The notes under the pieces were generated by a model. The model made no database searches. It was not told where the DNA came from and saw nothing but the letters and a program-made list of their open reading frames with translations. A DNA stretch of 64,000 bases, taken from the NCBI GenBank assembly GCA_938028725.1, contig CALIMH010000012.1, positions 62,001 through 126,000 on the forward strand, read 5' to 3'. A program made the position numbers and the translations under genes. Of this stretch, positions 1-9,416 are shown piece by piece (the first letter of the stretch is position 1; each line of letters starts with the position of its first letter). The stretch comes from an uncultured Anaerolineae bacterium. Its GTDB lineage: Bacteria; Chloroflexota; Anaerolineae; J036; Brachytrichaceae.

Positions 1-1646
1 CTGCAGAAGGATTTGCTAGCCGGGGTGACGGTGGCAGCGGTGGCGTTGCCGTTGGCGCTGGCCTTTGGCATTGCCTCCGGCAGCACGCCGGCCGCCGGCC
101 TGGTGACGGCGATCCTCTCCGGCATTGTGATCGGTGGCCTGTCGGGTGCGCCTTTCCAGATCAGCGGTCCGACGGGTGCGATGTCCGCTGTGTCGCCACG
201 CAGTATGGGGCGCAGGCGCTGTTGATCGTCGGCGCCATAGCTGGCGCGATCATCTTGCTGGTAGGCCTGCTGAAGCTGGGGCGCACCGTGCTGCTGATCC
301 CGCGCCCAGTGATCACCGGCTTCACCAGTGGCATCGCGGTCATCATCTTTGTCGGCCAACTTGGCAACTTGCTGGGCGTTCAGGTCAAGCCCGCTGAGCT
401 GCCGTTGTTGTACGCGCTAGGCGTGAGCGAGGAGAGCGCGGTGCTCAAGCTGCTGGGCTTCCTGCGCTTGGACTACACCCCTGATTGGCACACGCTTGCC
501 ACCGCTGCAATGGTGGTGAGCTTCATCTTTTTGCTGCCCAAGCCCATCAGCAAGCGCGTGCCAGGGTCGCTGCTCGGCATTGTGGTGGCCACGTTGGTGG
601 TGATCGCGTTGGGGTGGCAGGAGCCTGTGATCGGCCAAATCCCGAACACCATCCTGCTCGACGAGCGCCTGACGCTTTCGCCCGACCTGTTGGCGAGGGC
701 GTCTGGCCTGATCGCGCCGGCGCTGAGCGTCGCAGCCTTGGGCGCGGTGGAGTCGCTGCTGTGCGGCGCGGTTGGCAGCAAAGCCACCGGCAAGCGCATG
801 GACGGCGACCAGGAGCTGATCGCGCAGGGCATCGGCAATTTGCTGATCCCGTTCTTTGGCGGCGTGCCGGCGACGGCGGCGATCGCCCGCACCAGCGTGG
901 CAATCAACAGTGGTGGCCAAACGCGCCTCACCAGCATCTTCCATGGGTTGGTGTTGCTGCTGTGTGCGCTGTTCCTCGGGCCGCTGCTGGCGCGCGTGCC
1001 GCTCTCGGCGTTGGCCGGCGTGCTGGTGGCGACAGCAATCAAGATGAACGAGTGGGATGAGATCCGCTGGATGTTTCGCCACCGTTTTAAGGGCGCTATC
1101 GCGCTGTTCTTCATCACCATGTTCGCCACCGCGCTCTTTGACCTGACGCAGGCGATCATCATCGGCGTCGGCCTGAGCGCGCTGCTGTACATCTACAACT
1201 CCAGCCAAGTCTCGGTTTCGCGCAAGCCTGTGGACGTGGCCATGCTGCGCGCGCGTGGCCATGAAATTGACGACTCTCATCCCGATATCCTCGTGGCCTA
1301 CATCACCGGCCCTCTGTTTTTTGCCGCGGTGCAGGCGTTCCGCCGCGAGTTCGGCGATCACCAATGCTGCCGCGTGCTGATCCTCTCTATGCGCGGCGTG
1401 CCGTTGATTGACGTGAGTGGCCTAGAGCTGATCGAGGAATTGCACGAGGCCCAGCGCGCTTGCGGTGGCGAGCTGATGCTTTGCGCGTTGCAGCCTGCCG
1501 TCCGCCAGATGTTGGATCGCTCTCGGCTCACCGAGGAGATCGGCGAGCACAACATCTTCTGGGCTGCCGACGCGGCGATCCTCGAGGCGAACCGCCGGCT
1601 GGCTGCGCAACAGGGGCATCAGCCGGCGGTTCAAGCAGTGGCCTGA
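1..1646 (+). pseudogene. SulP-family anion transporter, 5'-truncated by the window and frameshifted
   Basis: This encodes an inner-membrane SulP (SLC26-like) anion permease with a C-terminal STAS domain. Reading starts in frame at base 1, so the N-terminus lies outside the window. Bases 1-183 give the hydrophobic stretch with PLALAFGIASG and the SulP signature QISGPTGAMSAV; that frame stops at 225. The rest of the family sequence (VATQYGAQALL onward, then the remaining helices) is in another frame, open to 1646. The join is near 184-195 and needs a net 3n+1 bases restored; by family comparison a few hydrophobic residues are also missing, so a short deletion fits. The STAS domain lies at about 1290-1600. 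It is either a pseudogene or an assembly error; the downstream frame has no further damage. Confidence 0.75.
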
Positions 1647-1660
1647 ACCGCTGCGCAGCG

Positions 1661-1882
1661 ATGGTTTTGCAGGTGAAGGTCAAGCCGCGTTCGCGCGTCG
1701 CTGCGCTGCAACAGTTGCCGGATGGAACATGGGTGGCGCAGCTCCGTTCCCCGCCGGTGGATGGTTTGGCGAACGCAGAGCTGATCGCGCTGGTGGCGGC
1801 GCATTTTGGCCGCCCTCGCAGCGCCGTGCGCATCCAGTCCGGCCATACCTCGCGCTGGAAACGCGTGCAGGTGGACGACTAG
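1661..1882 (+). CDS. DUF167/YggU family protein (UPF0235)
   Basis: This is a small protein of 73 residues of the DUF167 (YggU, UPF0235) family, whose function is unknown. The family pattern is visible: an N-terminal strand with VKVKPRSR, then PPVDGLANAELI, which is the usual PPxxGxAN motif, and a C-terminal strand with VRIQSGHTSRWKRV. I chose the ATG at 1661 because family members begin immediately before VxVxPxS. It follows the SulP reading frame by 14 bases and is probably cotranscribed with it. Its stop codon overlaps the stop codon of convergent hypF. Confidence 0.8.
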   Translation: MVLQVKVKPRSRVAALQQLPDGTWVAQLRSPPVDGLANAELIALVAAHFGRPRSAVRIQSGHTSRWKRVQVDD

Positions 1883-4188
1883 CTGTCGGGGGCCTCGCGC
1901 AGGCCGGCGATCAGCACCTGGCCCAACGCCAAGCCGCCGTCGTTGGTTGGCGCCAGGCGCGGCCATAGCACCTCAAAGCCGCGCGCCCGCAAGGCGCGTA
2001 TGGCCATGTCGAGCAACAGGGTGTTTTGAAAGACGCCGCCGCTGAGCACCACGTGGTTGAGCTGGCTGAGTTGGCGGGCGCGCTCGCAAGCCTCGGCGAT
2101 CCACTCCGCCACCGTCGCGTGCACACGGCGGGCGATGTGCGACACTGCCACCCCCGCCCGCCAATCGGCGATCACCTGGGCGAAGAGTGGCGCGGGATCG
2201 AGTTGCGCGCTGCCCGCGCCGGTCAACCACTCGCATGCGTGCGGGTAGGGCGGCGCGTCCTCGTCCGCCTCCAACGCGGCGGACTCCAGCTCGATGGCGG
2301 CCTGGGCCTCGAAGCTGACGGTGGGAGCGCACCCCAGCAGCGCGGCCAGCGCGTCGAACAAGCGCCCGATGCTGCTGGTGGGGACGCAATGCAGGCTGCG
2401 CGCAAGCTGCTGGCGCAACACGGCCTGTTCGGCTGGCGGGCAAGCGCGCGTGCAGGGCAGGTCCTCGTCCCAGGCGATGCCTGCTGCCCATAGGTGCGCC
2501 AGCGCCGCGCGGTAGGGCCGCCGCACGGCAGCGTCGCCGCCGGGCAGCGGGATGTAGCGCAGGTGGGCGACGCGCACGAACGACTGCGCGTCGGCGATCA
2601 GCACCTCGCCACCCCAGATCGCGCCGTCGCTGCCGTAGCCGGTGCCATCGAAGCTCACGCCGATCGCGCGCGCCTGCGGGGGCAGCCCGTGCTCGACCAT
2701 GCAGGCCACGATGTGGGCGTGGTGGTGCTGCACGCGGACCAGCGACAAGCCGCGCTCGGCAGCCAATGCCTCGGCCCACTGCGCCGACAGATACGCCGGA
2801 TGCAGGTCACACGCCACCCGTTCGGGCTGGACACGGAACAGGCGCATGAAATGATCAGCCGCGCGGGCTAACGCTTGGCGCGCCAGCCACTGCGCTACAT
2901 CGCCGATGTGTTGGCTCAGCCAGGCGTGGTGTCCAGCCGCCAGGCACAGCGCAGCCTTGAGGTCTCCGCCGGCGGCCAGCACAGGTGGCACTGCTGCCGG
3001 CAGGTGCATCGGCAACGGCACGTAGCCGCGGGCGCGGCGTAGCAGCAGCGGCGCACCCTCGAACACGCGAGCCACGGAGTCGTCGCACCAGATGTGAATG
3101 TCGCGGTTGTGCAGCAGCAGGGCGTCGGCGATGGAGGCCAGCTGAGTGCGCGCCTCGTCGTTGGTCGTGCAGATCGGCTCATCGCTCACATTGCCGCTGG
3201 TCATCACCAGTGGCGGCATGTCCTCCAGCAGCAGCACGTGCAGCGGCGTGTAGGGCAGCATCACGCCGATCCAGGCGTTGCTCGGCGCGACGTCGTCTGC
3301 CAGCAGCAATTCGGGTTGGCGGCGTTTGCGCAGCAGCACGATGGGCTTCTCGCGGCTGTCGAGCAGCGCAGCCTCCGCAGCGGTGATCTCAGCGAATTGG
3401 CGAGCGGTGTCCAGCGCGTCCACCATCACCGCGAACGGCTTGGCAGGGCGGCCCTTGCGCGCGCGCAGCAATTGCACCGCTGTCTGGTTGGTGGCGTCGC
3501 AAGCCAGTTGGAAGCCGCCGATGCCCTTGATGGCGATGATCTGGCCTGCGCGCAGCGCTTCGCGAGCGGCTTGGATGGCTGCCTCGCCCTGGTGACGCCG
3601 GCCGCTATGCCGCTCCTCCAGCCAGACGTGCGGGCCACAGCGTGGGCAGGCGATGGGCTGCGCGTGGAAGCGCCGGTCGCGCGGGTCGTGGTATTCGCGC
3701 GCGCAGTCCTCGCACAGCGCGAAGCGCGCCATGGTGGTGTTCGGGCGGTCATACGGCGTAGCGGTGATGATGGTGAAGCGCGGGCCGCAGTTGGTGCAGT
3801 TGATGAAGGGGTAGCGGAAGCGGCGGTTGGTGGGGTCGCGCAGCTCGCGCAGGCAATCGGCGCAAATGCTCACATCGGGTGGAATCAGTGCAGCTGCTGT
3901 GGCTGTGGCGTCCTGGCTGGCGAGGATGTGAAAGCCGCGCTCGCCGCGTGTGGGCAGGCGCTCGCGCGCAACGTGCGCGATCACAGCCAACGGCGGGTGG
4001 CGCTCGTGCAGCAACCGCTCGAAAGCATCCAGCGCCTCAGCGTCGCCTTCGACCTCGATCACGGCGCCGTCAGCGGTGTTGCGAACGTGGCCGGCTAGGT
4101 TGAGCTGCTCGGCCAAGTTAAACACAAACGGTCGAAAGCCCACCCCTTGCACCACGCCTCGCACACGCAGACGCCGCCGCTCGATCAT
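1879..4188 (-). CDS. hypF: Carbamoyltransferase HypF, [NiFe]-hydrogenase maturation
   Basis: HypF makes the carbamoyl adenylate and passes the carbamoyl group to HypE, the source of the CN ligands of the [NiFe] hydrogenase active site. The 769 residues match the family length. Domain order is classical: an N-terminal acylphosphatase domain (RGVVQGVGFRPF near residues 10-21), two C4 zinc-finger units (CADCLREL...CTNCGP and CEDCAREY...CPRCGP, about 105-185), a YrdC-like domain, and a C-terminal Kae1-like carbamoyltransferase with the HHHAHI metal motif. The ATG at 4188 sits just before the acylphosphatase domain; upstream codons in the same frame have no family match and run into the divergent bchP. 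No other hyp or hydrogenase gene is in the window. A TACAAT -10 lies only 8 bases upstream of the start. Confidence 0.96.
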   Translation of the reverse strand: MIERRRLRVRGVVQGVGFRPFVFNLAEQLNLAGHVRNTADGAVIEVEGDAEALDAFERLLHERHPPLAVIAHVARERLPTRGERGFHILASQDATATAAALIPPDVSICADCLRELRDPTNRRFRYPFINCTNCGPRFTIITATPYDRPNTTMARFALCEDCAREYHDPRDRRFHAQPIACPRCGPHVWLEERHSGRRHQGEAAIQAAREALRAGQIIAIKGIGGFQLACDATNQTAVQLLRARKGRPAKPFAVMVDALDTARQFAEITAAEAALLDSREKPIVLLRKRRQPELLLADDVAPSNAWIGVMLPYTPLHVLLLEDMPPLVMTSGNVSDEPICTTNDEARTQLASIADALLLHNRDIHIWCDDSVARVFEGAPLLLRRARGYVPLPMHLPAAVPPVLAAGGDLKAALCLAAGHHAWLSQHIGDVAQWLARQALARAADHFMRLFRVQPERVACDLHPAYLSAQWAEALAAERGLSLVRVQHHHAHIVACMVEHGLPPQARAIGVSFDGTGYGSDGAIWGGEVLIADAQSFVRVAHLRYIPLPGGDAAVRRPYRAALAHLWAAGIAWDEDLPCTRACPPAEQAVLRQQLARSLHCVPTSSIGRLFDALAALLGCAPTVSFEAQAAIELESAALEADEDAPPYPHACEWLTGAGSAQLDPAPLFAQVIADWRAGVAVSHIARRVHATVAEWIAEACERARQLSQLNHVVLSGGVFQNTLLLDMAIRALRARGFEVLWPRLAPTNDGGLALGQVLIAGLREAPDS

Positions 4189-4196
4189 CCCTCGAC

Positions 4197-4202
4197 ATTG
4201 TA
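4197..4202 (-). promoter_or_regulatory. -10 element of hypF (TACAAT)
   Basis: The minus strand reads TACAAT 8 bases before the hypF ATG, which predicts a very short or absent leader. I see no convincing -35 hexamer. The 66-bp divergent spacer is shared with bchP. Confidence 0.4.
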
Positions 4203-4254
4203 GGCTGTCCCCACTTTTGCGTTTTCCGGCACAATAGACATACTGGAGGAAGCG

Positions 4255-5484
4255 ATGTCTCGCGTGCTTGTGGTTGGTGCCTCGGTGGGCGGCAGCACGG
4301 CCGCCAACGTCCTGCGCGACCTCGGCCTGGAGACAGTGCTGTTGGAGCGCGATTTGAACTACGTGAAGCCGTGCGGTGGCGCGGTGCCGCCGCTGGCCTT
4401 TCGAGAGTGGCATTTGCCGGAGTCACTGATTGACCGCAAGGTGACGGTGGCGGTGGTGTGCTCGCCGCGCCACTACAGCGAGTTCCCCGTCGCTAGCAGC
4501 CACCCCTCGCCAGAGACGGACTACATTGCTATGGTGCGCCGGGAGCGGTTCGACCGCTACATCCGCGAGCGCGCTGTCGAGAAGGGCGCTGAGCTGATCG
4601 AGGGCAAGCTGGAGCGCTTGGAGGTTGGTCCGCGTGGCGTGCGCGCCTACTATGAGGACAAGCGCCAACGCACGCACGCGATCGAGGCCGACGCTGTGAT
4701 CGGCGCGGACGGCGCCTACTCCGCTGTGGCGCGCGCGCTGGGCTTGGAGCGCCTGCCAATGGCTGTGGCTTACCAAGAGCGCATTCGCTTGCCGGAGCAC
4801 CTGATGGCACACTGGGAGACGCGCGCCGCGCTGTATCTGGGCGATGACGTCTCGCCGGATCTCTACGCCTGGGTGTTCCCTAAGTATGACCATGTGGCGG
4901 CCGGCATCGGCGCCGGTGCCGGCAAGACGCAACACGCGCGCCAACTGCTCCAGAACCTCAAGCACAAACTGCGCGACCAGTTGGCCGGCGGCGTCTCGGT
5001 GAAGTTCGAGGCGCATCACTTGCCGATGCACCCACGCAAGCACTTGTCTTACGACCGCGTGGCGCTGATCGGCGATGCAGCCGGGCTGGTGCAGCAAACC
5101 AGCGGCGAGGGCATTTACTGGGCGATGAAGAGCGGCGACATGGCCGCGCGCGCCATCGCCAAACACCTGGATGCCCCCACCGCCGTTCACCTGCGCCAAG
5201 CATACGACCGCCCGTGGTGGCGCGCCTATCGCCCCACCTACTGGTTTCTCGCGCTCTTGCAGCGCATCTCCTACAACAACGATTGGCAGCGCGAAGTCTT
5301 CGCCGAAATGTGCGATGACCGCGACGTGCAGCGCCTCACCTTCGACAGCTACCTCAACAAGCGCATCGAGCCGGCTCCGTGGACGGTGCAGATGAAGATC
5401 GCCGGGCATTGGCTGAGCACTGCTGTCCGCAAGTGGTTTGAGCTGCGCCACACCTCTGCCGACGTGCAGGTGCAAGGCGCGTGA
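4255..5484 (+). CDS. bchP: Geranylgeranyl reductase, BchP/ChlP type (bacteriochlorophyll side chain)
   Basis: This FAD- and NADPH-dependent reductase hydrogenates the geranylgeranyl tail of (bacterio)chlorophyll, or free geranylgeranyl diphosphate, to phytyl. The 409 residues carry an N-terminal dinucleotide-binding motif (VVGASVGGSTAA, residues 6-17) and the diagnostic PCGGAVPP (39-46). Further matches to the ChlP/BchP family are YQERIRLPE, GDDVSPDLYAWVFPKYDH, GDAAG...SGEGIYWAMKSG and FAEMCDDRDVQRLTFDSY near the C-terminus, which go well beyond the general geranylgeranyl-reductase superfamily. A good Shine-Dalgarno sequence (GGAGG) precedes the ATG. No other bch gene is nearby. It indicates a phototroph; an archaeal-type lipid or menaquinone reductase is much less likely given these motifs. 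Confidence 0.92.
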   Translation: MSRVLVVGASVGGSTAANVLRDLGLETVLLERDLNYVKPCGGAVPPLAFREWHLPESLIDRKVTVAVVCSPRHYSEFPVASSHPSPETDYIAMVRRERFDRYIRERAVEKGAELIEGKLERLEVGPRGVRAYYEDKRQRTHAIEADAVIGADGAYSAVARALGLERLPMAVAYQERIRLPEHLMAHWETRAALYLGDDVSPDLYAWVFPKYDHVAAGIGAGAGKTQHARQLLQNLKHKLRDQLAGGVSVKFEAHHLPMHPRKHLSYDRVALIGDAAGLVQQTSGEGIYWAMKSGDMAARAIAKHLDAPTAVHLRQAYDRPWWRAYRPTYWFLALLQRISYNNDWQREVFAEMCDDRDVQRLTFDSYLNKRIEPAPWTVQMKIAGHWLSTAVRKWFELRHTSADVQVQGA

Positions 5485-5514
5485 TTCATCATGCGCAGGC
5501 CGCGCCTGAGCCGG

Positions 5515-5520
5515 TATGAT
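5515..5520 (+). promoter_or_regulatory. Possible -10 element of ndk-gltX (TATGAT)
   Basis: A TATGAT hexamer lies 36 bases before the ndk start, in the short gap after bchP. There is no clear -35, so ndk-gltX may simply be read through from bchP. Confidence 0.25.
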
Positions 5521-5556
5521 CAGCACCGGCAGCATCTCACTGCAAGGCAATGATCC

Positions 5557-6006
5557 ATGGAACGCACACTGATCATCATCAAGCCTGACGGCGTGCAACG
5601 CTCGCTGGTCGGGGAAGTGATCGCGCGCTTTGAGCGCCGCGGCTTGCGCATCGCCGGCCTCAAGTTGATGCACATCTCGCGCGCGCTGGCCGAGGAGCAC
5701 TACGCTGAGCACAAGGGCAAGCCGTTCTATGAGGGCACAGTCCGCTACATGACCTCCGCGCCGGTGGTGGTGATGGTGTTGGAAGGCCCCAACGCGATCC
5801 AAGCCGCGCGGCAGACGATGGGCAAAACCCACCCGCTCGAGGCCGCCCCCGGCACGATCCGCGGCGATTTCGGCCTGGACATCGCCCGCAACCTCGTGCA
5901 CGGCAGCGACAAGCCCGAGACCGCCGAGCGCGAGATCGCGCTCTACTTCAAGCCTGAGGAGCTGGTCTCTTACCAGCGCGTCACAGATGCCTGGTTGAGC
6001 GAGTGA
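5557..6006 (+). CDS. ndk: Nucleoside diphosphate kinase
   Basis: Ndk transfers the gamma phosphate of ATP to nucleoside diphosphates through a phosphohistidine. The 149 residues are the normal length. The N-terminus [12 protein letters not shown] is typical, and the catalytic histidine is His115 in NLVHGSD, preceded by GTIRGDFG. Its stop codon overlaps the GTG start of gltX (GTGA, 4 bases), so the two are translationally coupled. Confidence 0.97.
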   Translation: MERTLIIIKPDGVQRSLVGEVIARFERRGLRIAGLKLMHISRALAEEHYAEHKGKPFYEGTVRYMTSAPVVVMVLEGPNAIQAARQTMGKTHPLEAAPGTIRGDFGLDIARNLVHGSDKPETAEREIALYFKPEELVSYQRVTDAWLSE

Positions 6007-7508
6007 AAGCAAGGACGCGCTTCGCACCCTCGCCGACCGGCGAGCTGCACATCGGCGGCGTGCGCACTGCCATCTTTGCTTGGCTGCTGGCCAAGCACAC
6101 CGGCGGCGAGTTCTTCATCCGCATCGAGGACACCGACCAAGATCGCTACGTCCCCGGCTCAACCCGCCGCATCCTGGAATCCTTCCAGTGGCTGGGGATC
6201 GAGCTGGATGGCGGGCCGGACCACGCCTCGCTGGCGCGCATGAAGACCAACGAGGATTTCCCCGGCGCGCTGGCGGACGGCGAGTATCGCGGCGTGCCGG
6301 GGCCGTTTGTCCAGTCGCAGCGCCTGCACCTCTACCGACAGTGGGCAGAATGGCTGCTTGAGCATGGCTATGCCTATCGTGCCAACGAGACGCCGGAGGA
6401 GCTGGCCCGCATGCGCCAAGAGGCCCAAGCGCGCGGCCAGACGTTCATCTTCCGCGAGCACATGCGCCTCCGCCACGACGTGCGCCCCGACGAGCCGCAC
6501 GTGATCCGGATGCGCGTGTTGCCGCCCAACGGCCAAACTGTGTTACACGACGCCATCCGCGGCAGCATCACCTTTGACCACAGTGCCATCGATGACCAAG
6601 TGCTGCTCAAAATGGATGGCTTCCCCACCTATCACCTGGCCGTGGTGGTGGACGACCACCTGCAAGGTGTGACGCACGTACTGCGCGGCGACGACTGGCT
6701 GCCCAGCGCGCCCAAGCACGTGCTGCTCTATCAGTACTTCGGTTGGCCGCAGCCAGTTTGGGCGCACGTCCCCAACGTGCTCGGCACGGATGGCAAAAAG
6801 CTGAGCAAGCGCCACGGCGCGCAGAGCGTGTTCGAGTTCCGCGACCAGGGGTACATCCCAGAGGCGCTGATCAACTTCCTCGCGCTGCTTGGCTGGGCGC
6901 TGGGCGGCGGCGAGGAGCAGAACGTGTTCACCCGCGACGAGCTGATCGCGCGCTTCTCGTTGGAGGGTGTGGGCAGCTCGCCCGCTATCTTCGACTACGC
7001 CAAACTGGACTGGCTGAACGGCGTGCACATCCGCATGTTGCGCGACGACGACTTGGCGCAGCGGTTGGTGCCATTCCTGCAACGCGCTGATATTCCCATC
7101 GAACCAGCACGCGATGTGGCTAAGCTCACGCGCATTGCCCCGCTCATCAAAGAGCGCATCAAGAAGCTCACCGACGCTGCGCCGCTGGTGGATTTTTTCT
7201 TCGTGGACATCCCCATCCCGCCGGCAGAGGCGCTCGCCGGCAAGCTCGACCGCGCCGACGCCCTGCGCGCTTTGCAGGCGACGCTTGCCTGCTTGCGCGC
7301 TGTCGAGCCGTTCGAGGAGCCGCCTATCGAGCAGGCCATGCGCGCGCTGTGCGATGCGATCGGCATGAAACCCTCCCAGCTCTTCTCCGTGGTGCGCGTG
7401 GCCGTGACCGGCAAGACTGTCGCGCCACCGCTGTTCGGCACGATCGCGGTGCTTGGGCGCGAGACGACCCTGCAGCGCCTGGCGCGTGCTGAGGCGCAGT
7501 TGCGCTGA
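6003..7508 (+). CDS. gltX: Glutamyl-tRNA synthetase
   Basis: This is a class I aminoacyl-tRNA synthetase that charges tRNA-Glu (and possibly tRNA-Gln for later amidation). It has 501 residues. The HIGH-type motif is [11 protein letters not shown] (HIGG at residues 16-19) and the KMSKS-type loop is KKLSKRHG. The all-alpha anticodon-binding half follows. The start is a GTG whose bases overlap the ndk stop; an ATG start would remove the essential N-terminal strand RFAPSPTG. The stretch after DGGPDHASL is slightly unusual but keeps the family fold. Confidence 0.96.
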   Translation: MKARTRFAPSPTGELHIGGVRTAIFAWLLAKHTGGEFFIRIEDTDQDRYVPGSTRRILESFQWLGIELDGGPDHASLARMKTNEDFPGALADGEYRGVPGPFVQSQRLHLYRQWAEWLLEHGYAYRANETPEELARMRQEAQARGQTFIFREHMRLRHDVRPDEPHVIRMRVLPPNGQTVLHDAIRGSITFDHSAIDDQVLLKMDGFPTYHLAVVVDDHLQGVTHVLRGDDWLPSAPKHVLLYQYFGWPQPVWAHVPNVLGTDGKKLSKRHGAQSVFEFRDQGYIPEALINFLALLGWALGGGEEQNVFTRDELIARFSLEGVGSSPAIFDYAKLDWLNGVHIRMLRDDDLAQRLVPFLQRADIPIEPARDVAKLTRIAPLIKERIKKLTDAAPLVDFFFVDIPIPPAEALAGKLDRADALRALQATLACLRAVEPFEEPPIEQAMRALCDAIGMKPSQLFSVVRVAVTGKTVAPPLFGTIAVLGRETTLQRLARAEAQLR

Positions 7509-7587
7509 GCGCCCACTCACTTCAAAACAGCCAGCGCCGGGCACATGAGGAAGGGTTGTCGAGCAGCCCGCCACTCCCTCGCGCTTA

Positions 7588-7593
7588 TACAAT
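7588..7593 (+). promoter_or_regulatory. -10 element of the subtilase gene (TACAAT)
   Basis: TACAAT (also readable as TATACA two bases earlier) lies 12 bases before the subtilase ATG in a 97-base intergenic gap, again giving a very short leader. There is no clear -35. Confidence 0.4.
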
Positions 7594-7605
7594 GCTGCAA
7601 ACGGC

Positions 7606-9393
7606 ATGTCTCATAGGCGCGTGAGGTCGTTGTCGCTGCGCTGGTTGCTGAGCACGGCGCTGCTAACCCTTGGTTTGTCCTCTCCGCCCGTGCGAGCGGT
7701 AGATGACCTGGCGACCGACCAGCCGCCTATCCAGCGCCTCATCATCAAGTTCCGCGACCCGCCAGCGTCCCGCGCGCAGCAGCAGGACGTTGCGCCGGGC
7801 GGAGTGTGGAACTCGGAGGCGCTCTCCCTTGTCTCCCGCGCAGCAGGCGAGTTGCTCACCGACCTGCGCGTGATGGGTGGCGGTGCACACGTTGTGCAAC
7901 TGCGCTCCCCGCGCTCGATCACTGAAGCGCGACGCATCGCAGCCCGTATCCAGGCTTTGCCTCAGGTGGAATATGCCGAGCCGGACCTCTGGCTGCAACC
8001 GCTGTCTGTGATACCCAACGATCCGCTGTTCAGCTCACAGTGGCACTACGTGCTCACGCCCACCCTCAACTACGGCATTAACCTGCCGCCCGCTTGGGCG
8101 CTGATCACCGGCTCGGCCTCCGTAGTGGTGGCGGTGATTGATACTGGCGTGCTCTTCACCCACCCAGACCTCAGCGGCAAGCTGCTGCCGGGCTATGACT
8201 TCGTCAGCGACATCCCCACAGCTAACGATGGCGATGGCCGCGACAGCGACGCCGCCGACCCCGGCGACTGGACTGGCACAGGCAGCGGCAGCGGCTGCCC
8301 TCCGAACAATTGCCCCAGCTCCTGGCACGGCACGCACGTGGCCGGCACGATCAGCGCAGCGACCAACAATGGCCTGGGCGTAGCCGGCGTGGGCTGGGGG
8401 ACGCCGATCCTGCCGGTGCGCGTGCTCGGCAGCGGCGGCGGTATGCTCAGCGATGTGGCTGACGGCATCCGCTGGGCGGCTGGACTGAGCGTGCCCGGCG
8501 TGCCGGACAACCCCAACCCCGCTAAGGTGCTGAACTTGAGCTTGGGAGGCCCTTCGCCCACTTGTCCTGCCAGCCTGCAAAACGCGATCGACGCGGCCCA
8601 CGCGCAGGGTGCGCTGATCGTCGCCGCAGCAGGCAACAATCCCTCTACCCCGGCTGATTCGCTCACACCAGCTAACTGCGCCAACACGCTCACTGTCGCG
8701 GCGACCAACAAAGTGGGCAACCGCACTCGGTATAGCAGCGTGGGCAGTGCGGTGGAGGTCGCAGCCCCCGGCGGCGACATTAGCGGCCAAGTCCTCTCTA
8801 CAGGCAACAGCGGCACCACCATCCCGGCTGCCCACTCCTACATCTACAAAGTCGGCACCAGCATGGCTGCTCCTCATGTGGCGGGCGTGGCGGCGTTGGT
8901 GTGGAGCGCTAACCCCACGCTCACCCCCGCGCAAGTGACGTTCATTTTGACCAGCACGGCCACACCGTTCCCGTTCGGCAGCTCGTGTGCAGTGGGCTGT
9001 GGCAGCGGCATCGTCAACGCCTACCACGCAGTGAGTGCAGTGCTGCTGCCTCAGCCCTTCAGCAAGCTCTCGCCGCCGAACGGCAGTGGTCAGCAGCCGC
9101 TCAGCGGCACGCTCAGTTGGAGGGCCTCCATTGGCGCTACGTCCTACGCGCTGTGTGGCCCTACCGCCAATGTGGCCGATTGTGCGAACGCTGCGAACTA
9201 CATCAGCGTGGGCAACGTCACCAGCATCACCTACACGGGCCTGCTCAGCGGTACGCCATACTTCTGGCAAGTGCGCGCAGTGAACCCCAACGGCGTTATC
9301 TATGCTGATGGAGGCATTGGCGCGCAAGGCACGTTCACAACTATGCTGCCGCCCGTTGCGTTCCTGCCGATAGTGTTGCGCGAGCTGCCGTAG
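7606..9393 (+). CDS. Secreted subtilisin-like serine protease (S8) with C-terminal Fn3-like domain
   Basis: This is an exported serine endopeptidase of 595 residues. A signal peptide (basic MSHRRVR then a hydrophobic LLSTALLTLGL) is followed by an inhibitor I9-type propeptide (about residues 42-130). The S8 catalytic triad is intact: Asp179 in AVIDTGV, His241 in HGTHVAG, Ser419 in GTSMAAPHVAG. A beta-sandwich domain of fibronectin type III character (TYTGLLSGTPYFWQVRAVN) follows from about residue 490. The protein ends in PVAFLPIVLRELP, close to the FLP-x-VLR or YLP-x-xLR tails common on exported Chloroflexota proteins. It probably degrades external protein for nutrition. It stands alone between gltX and an M20 peptidase. 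Confidence 0.93.
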   Translation: MSHRRVRSLSLRWLLSTALLTLGLSSPPVRAVDDLATDQPPIQRLIIKFRDPPASRAQQQDVAPGGVWNSEALSLVSRAAGELLTDLRVMGGGAHVVQLRSPRSITEARRIAARIQALPQVEYAEPDLWLQPLSVIPNDPLFSSQWHYVLTPTLNYGINLPPAWALITGSASVVVAVIDTGVLFTHPDLSGKLLPGYDFVSDIPTANDGDGRDSDAADPGDWTGTGSGSGCPPNNCPSSWHGTHVAGTISAATNNGLGVAGVGWGTPILPVRVLGSGGGMLSDVADGIRWAAGLSVPGVPDNPNPAKVLNLSLGGPSPTCPASLQNAIDAAHAQGALIVAAAGNNPSTPADSLTPANCANTLTVAATNKVGNRTRYSSVGSAVEVAAPGGDISGQVLSTGNSGTTIPAAHSYIYKVGTSMAAPHVAGVAALVWSANPTLTPAQVTFILTSTATPFPFGSSCAVGCGSGIVNAYHAVSAVLLPQPFSKLSPPNGSGQQPLSGTLSWRASIGATSYALCGPTANVADCANAANYISVGNVTSITYTGLLSGTPYFWQVRAVNPNGVIYADGGIGAQGTFTTMLPPVAFLPIVLRELP

Positions 9394-9416
9394 CTGCGCC
9401 GACATCACCGCCATCT

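Noticed and set aside
4423-6027. 534-codon open frame on the minus strand
   Set aside because: It is antisense to bchP and ndk, both clear; the translated sequence is His/Ala-rich without motifs.
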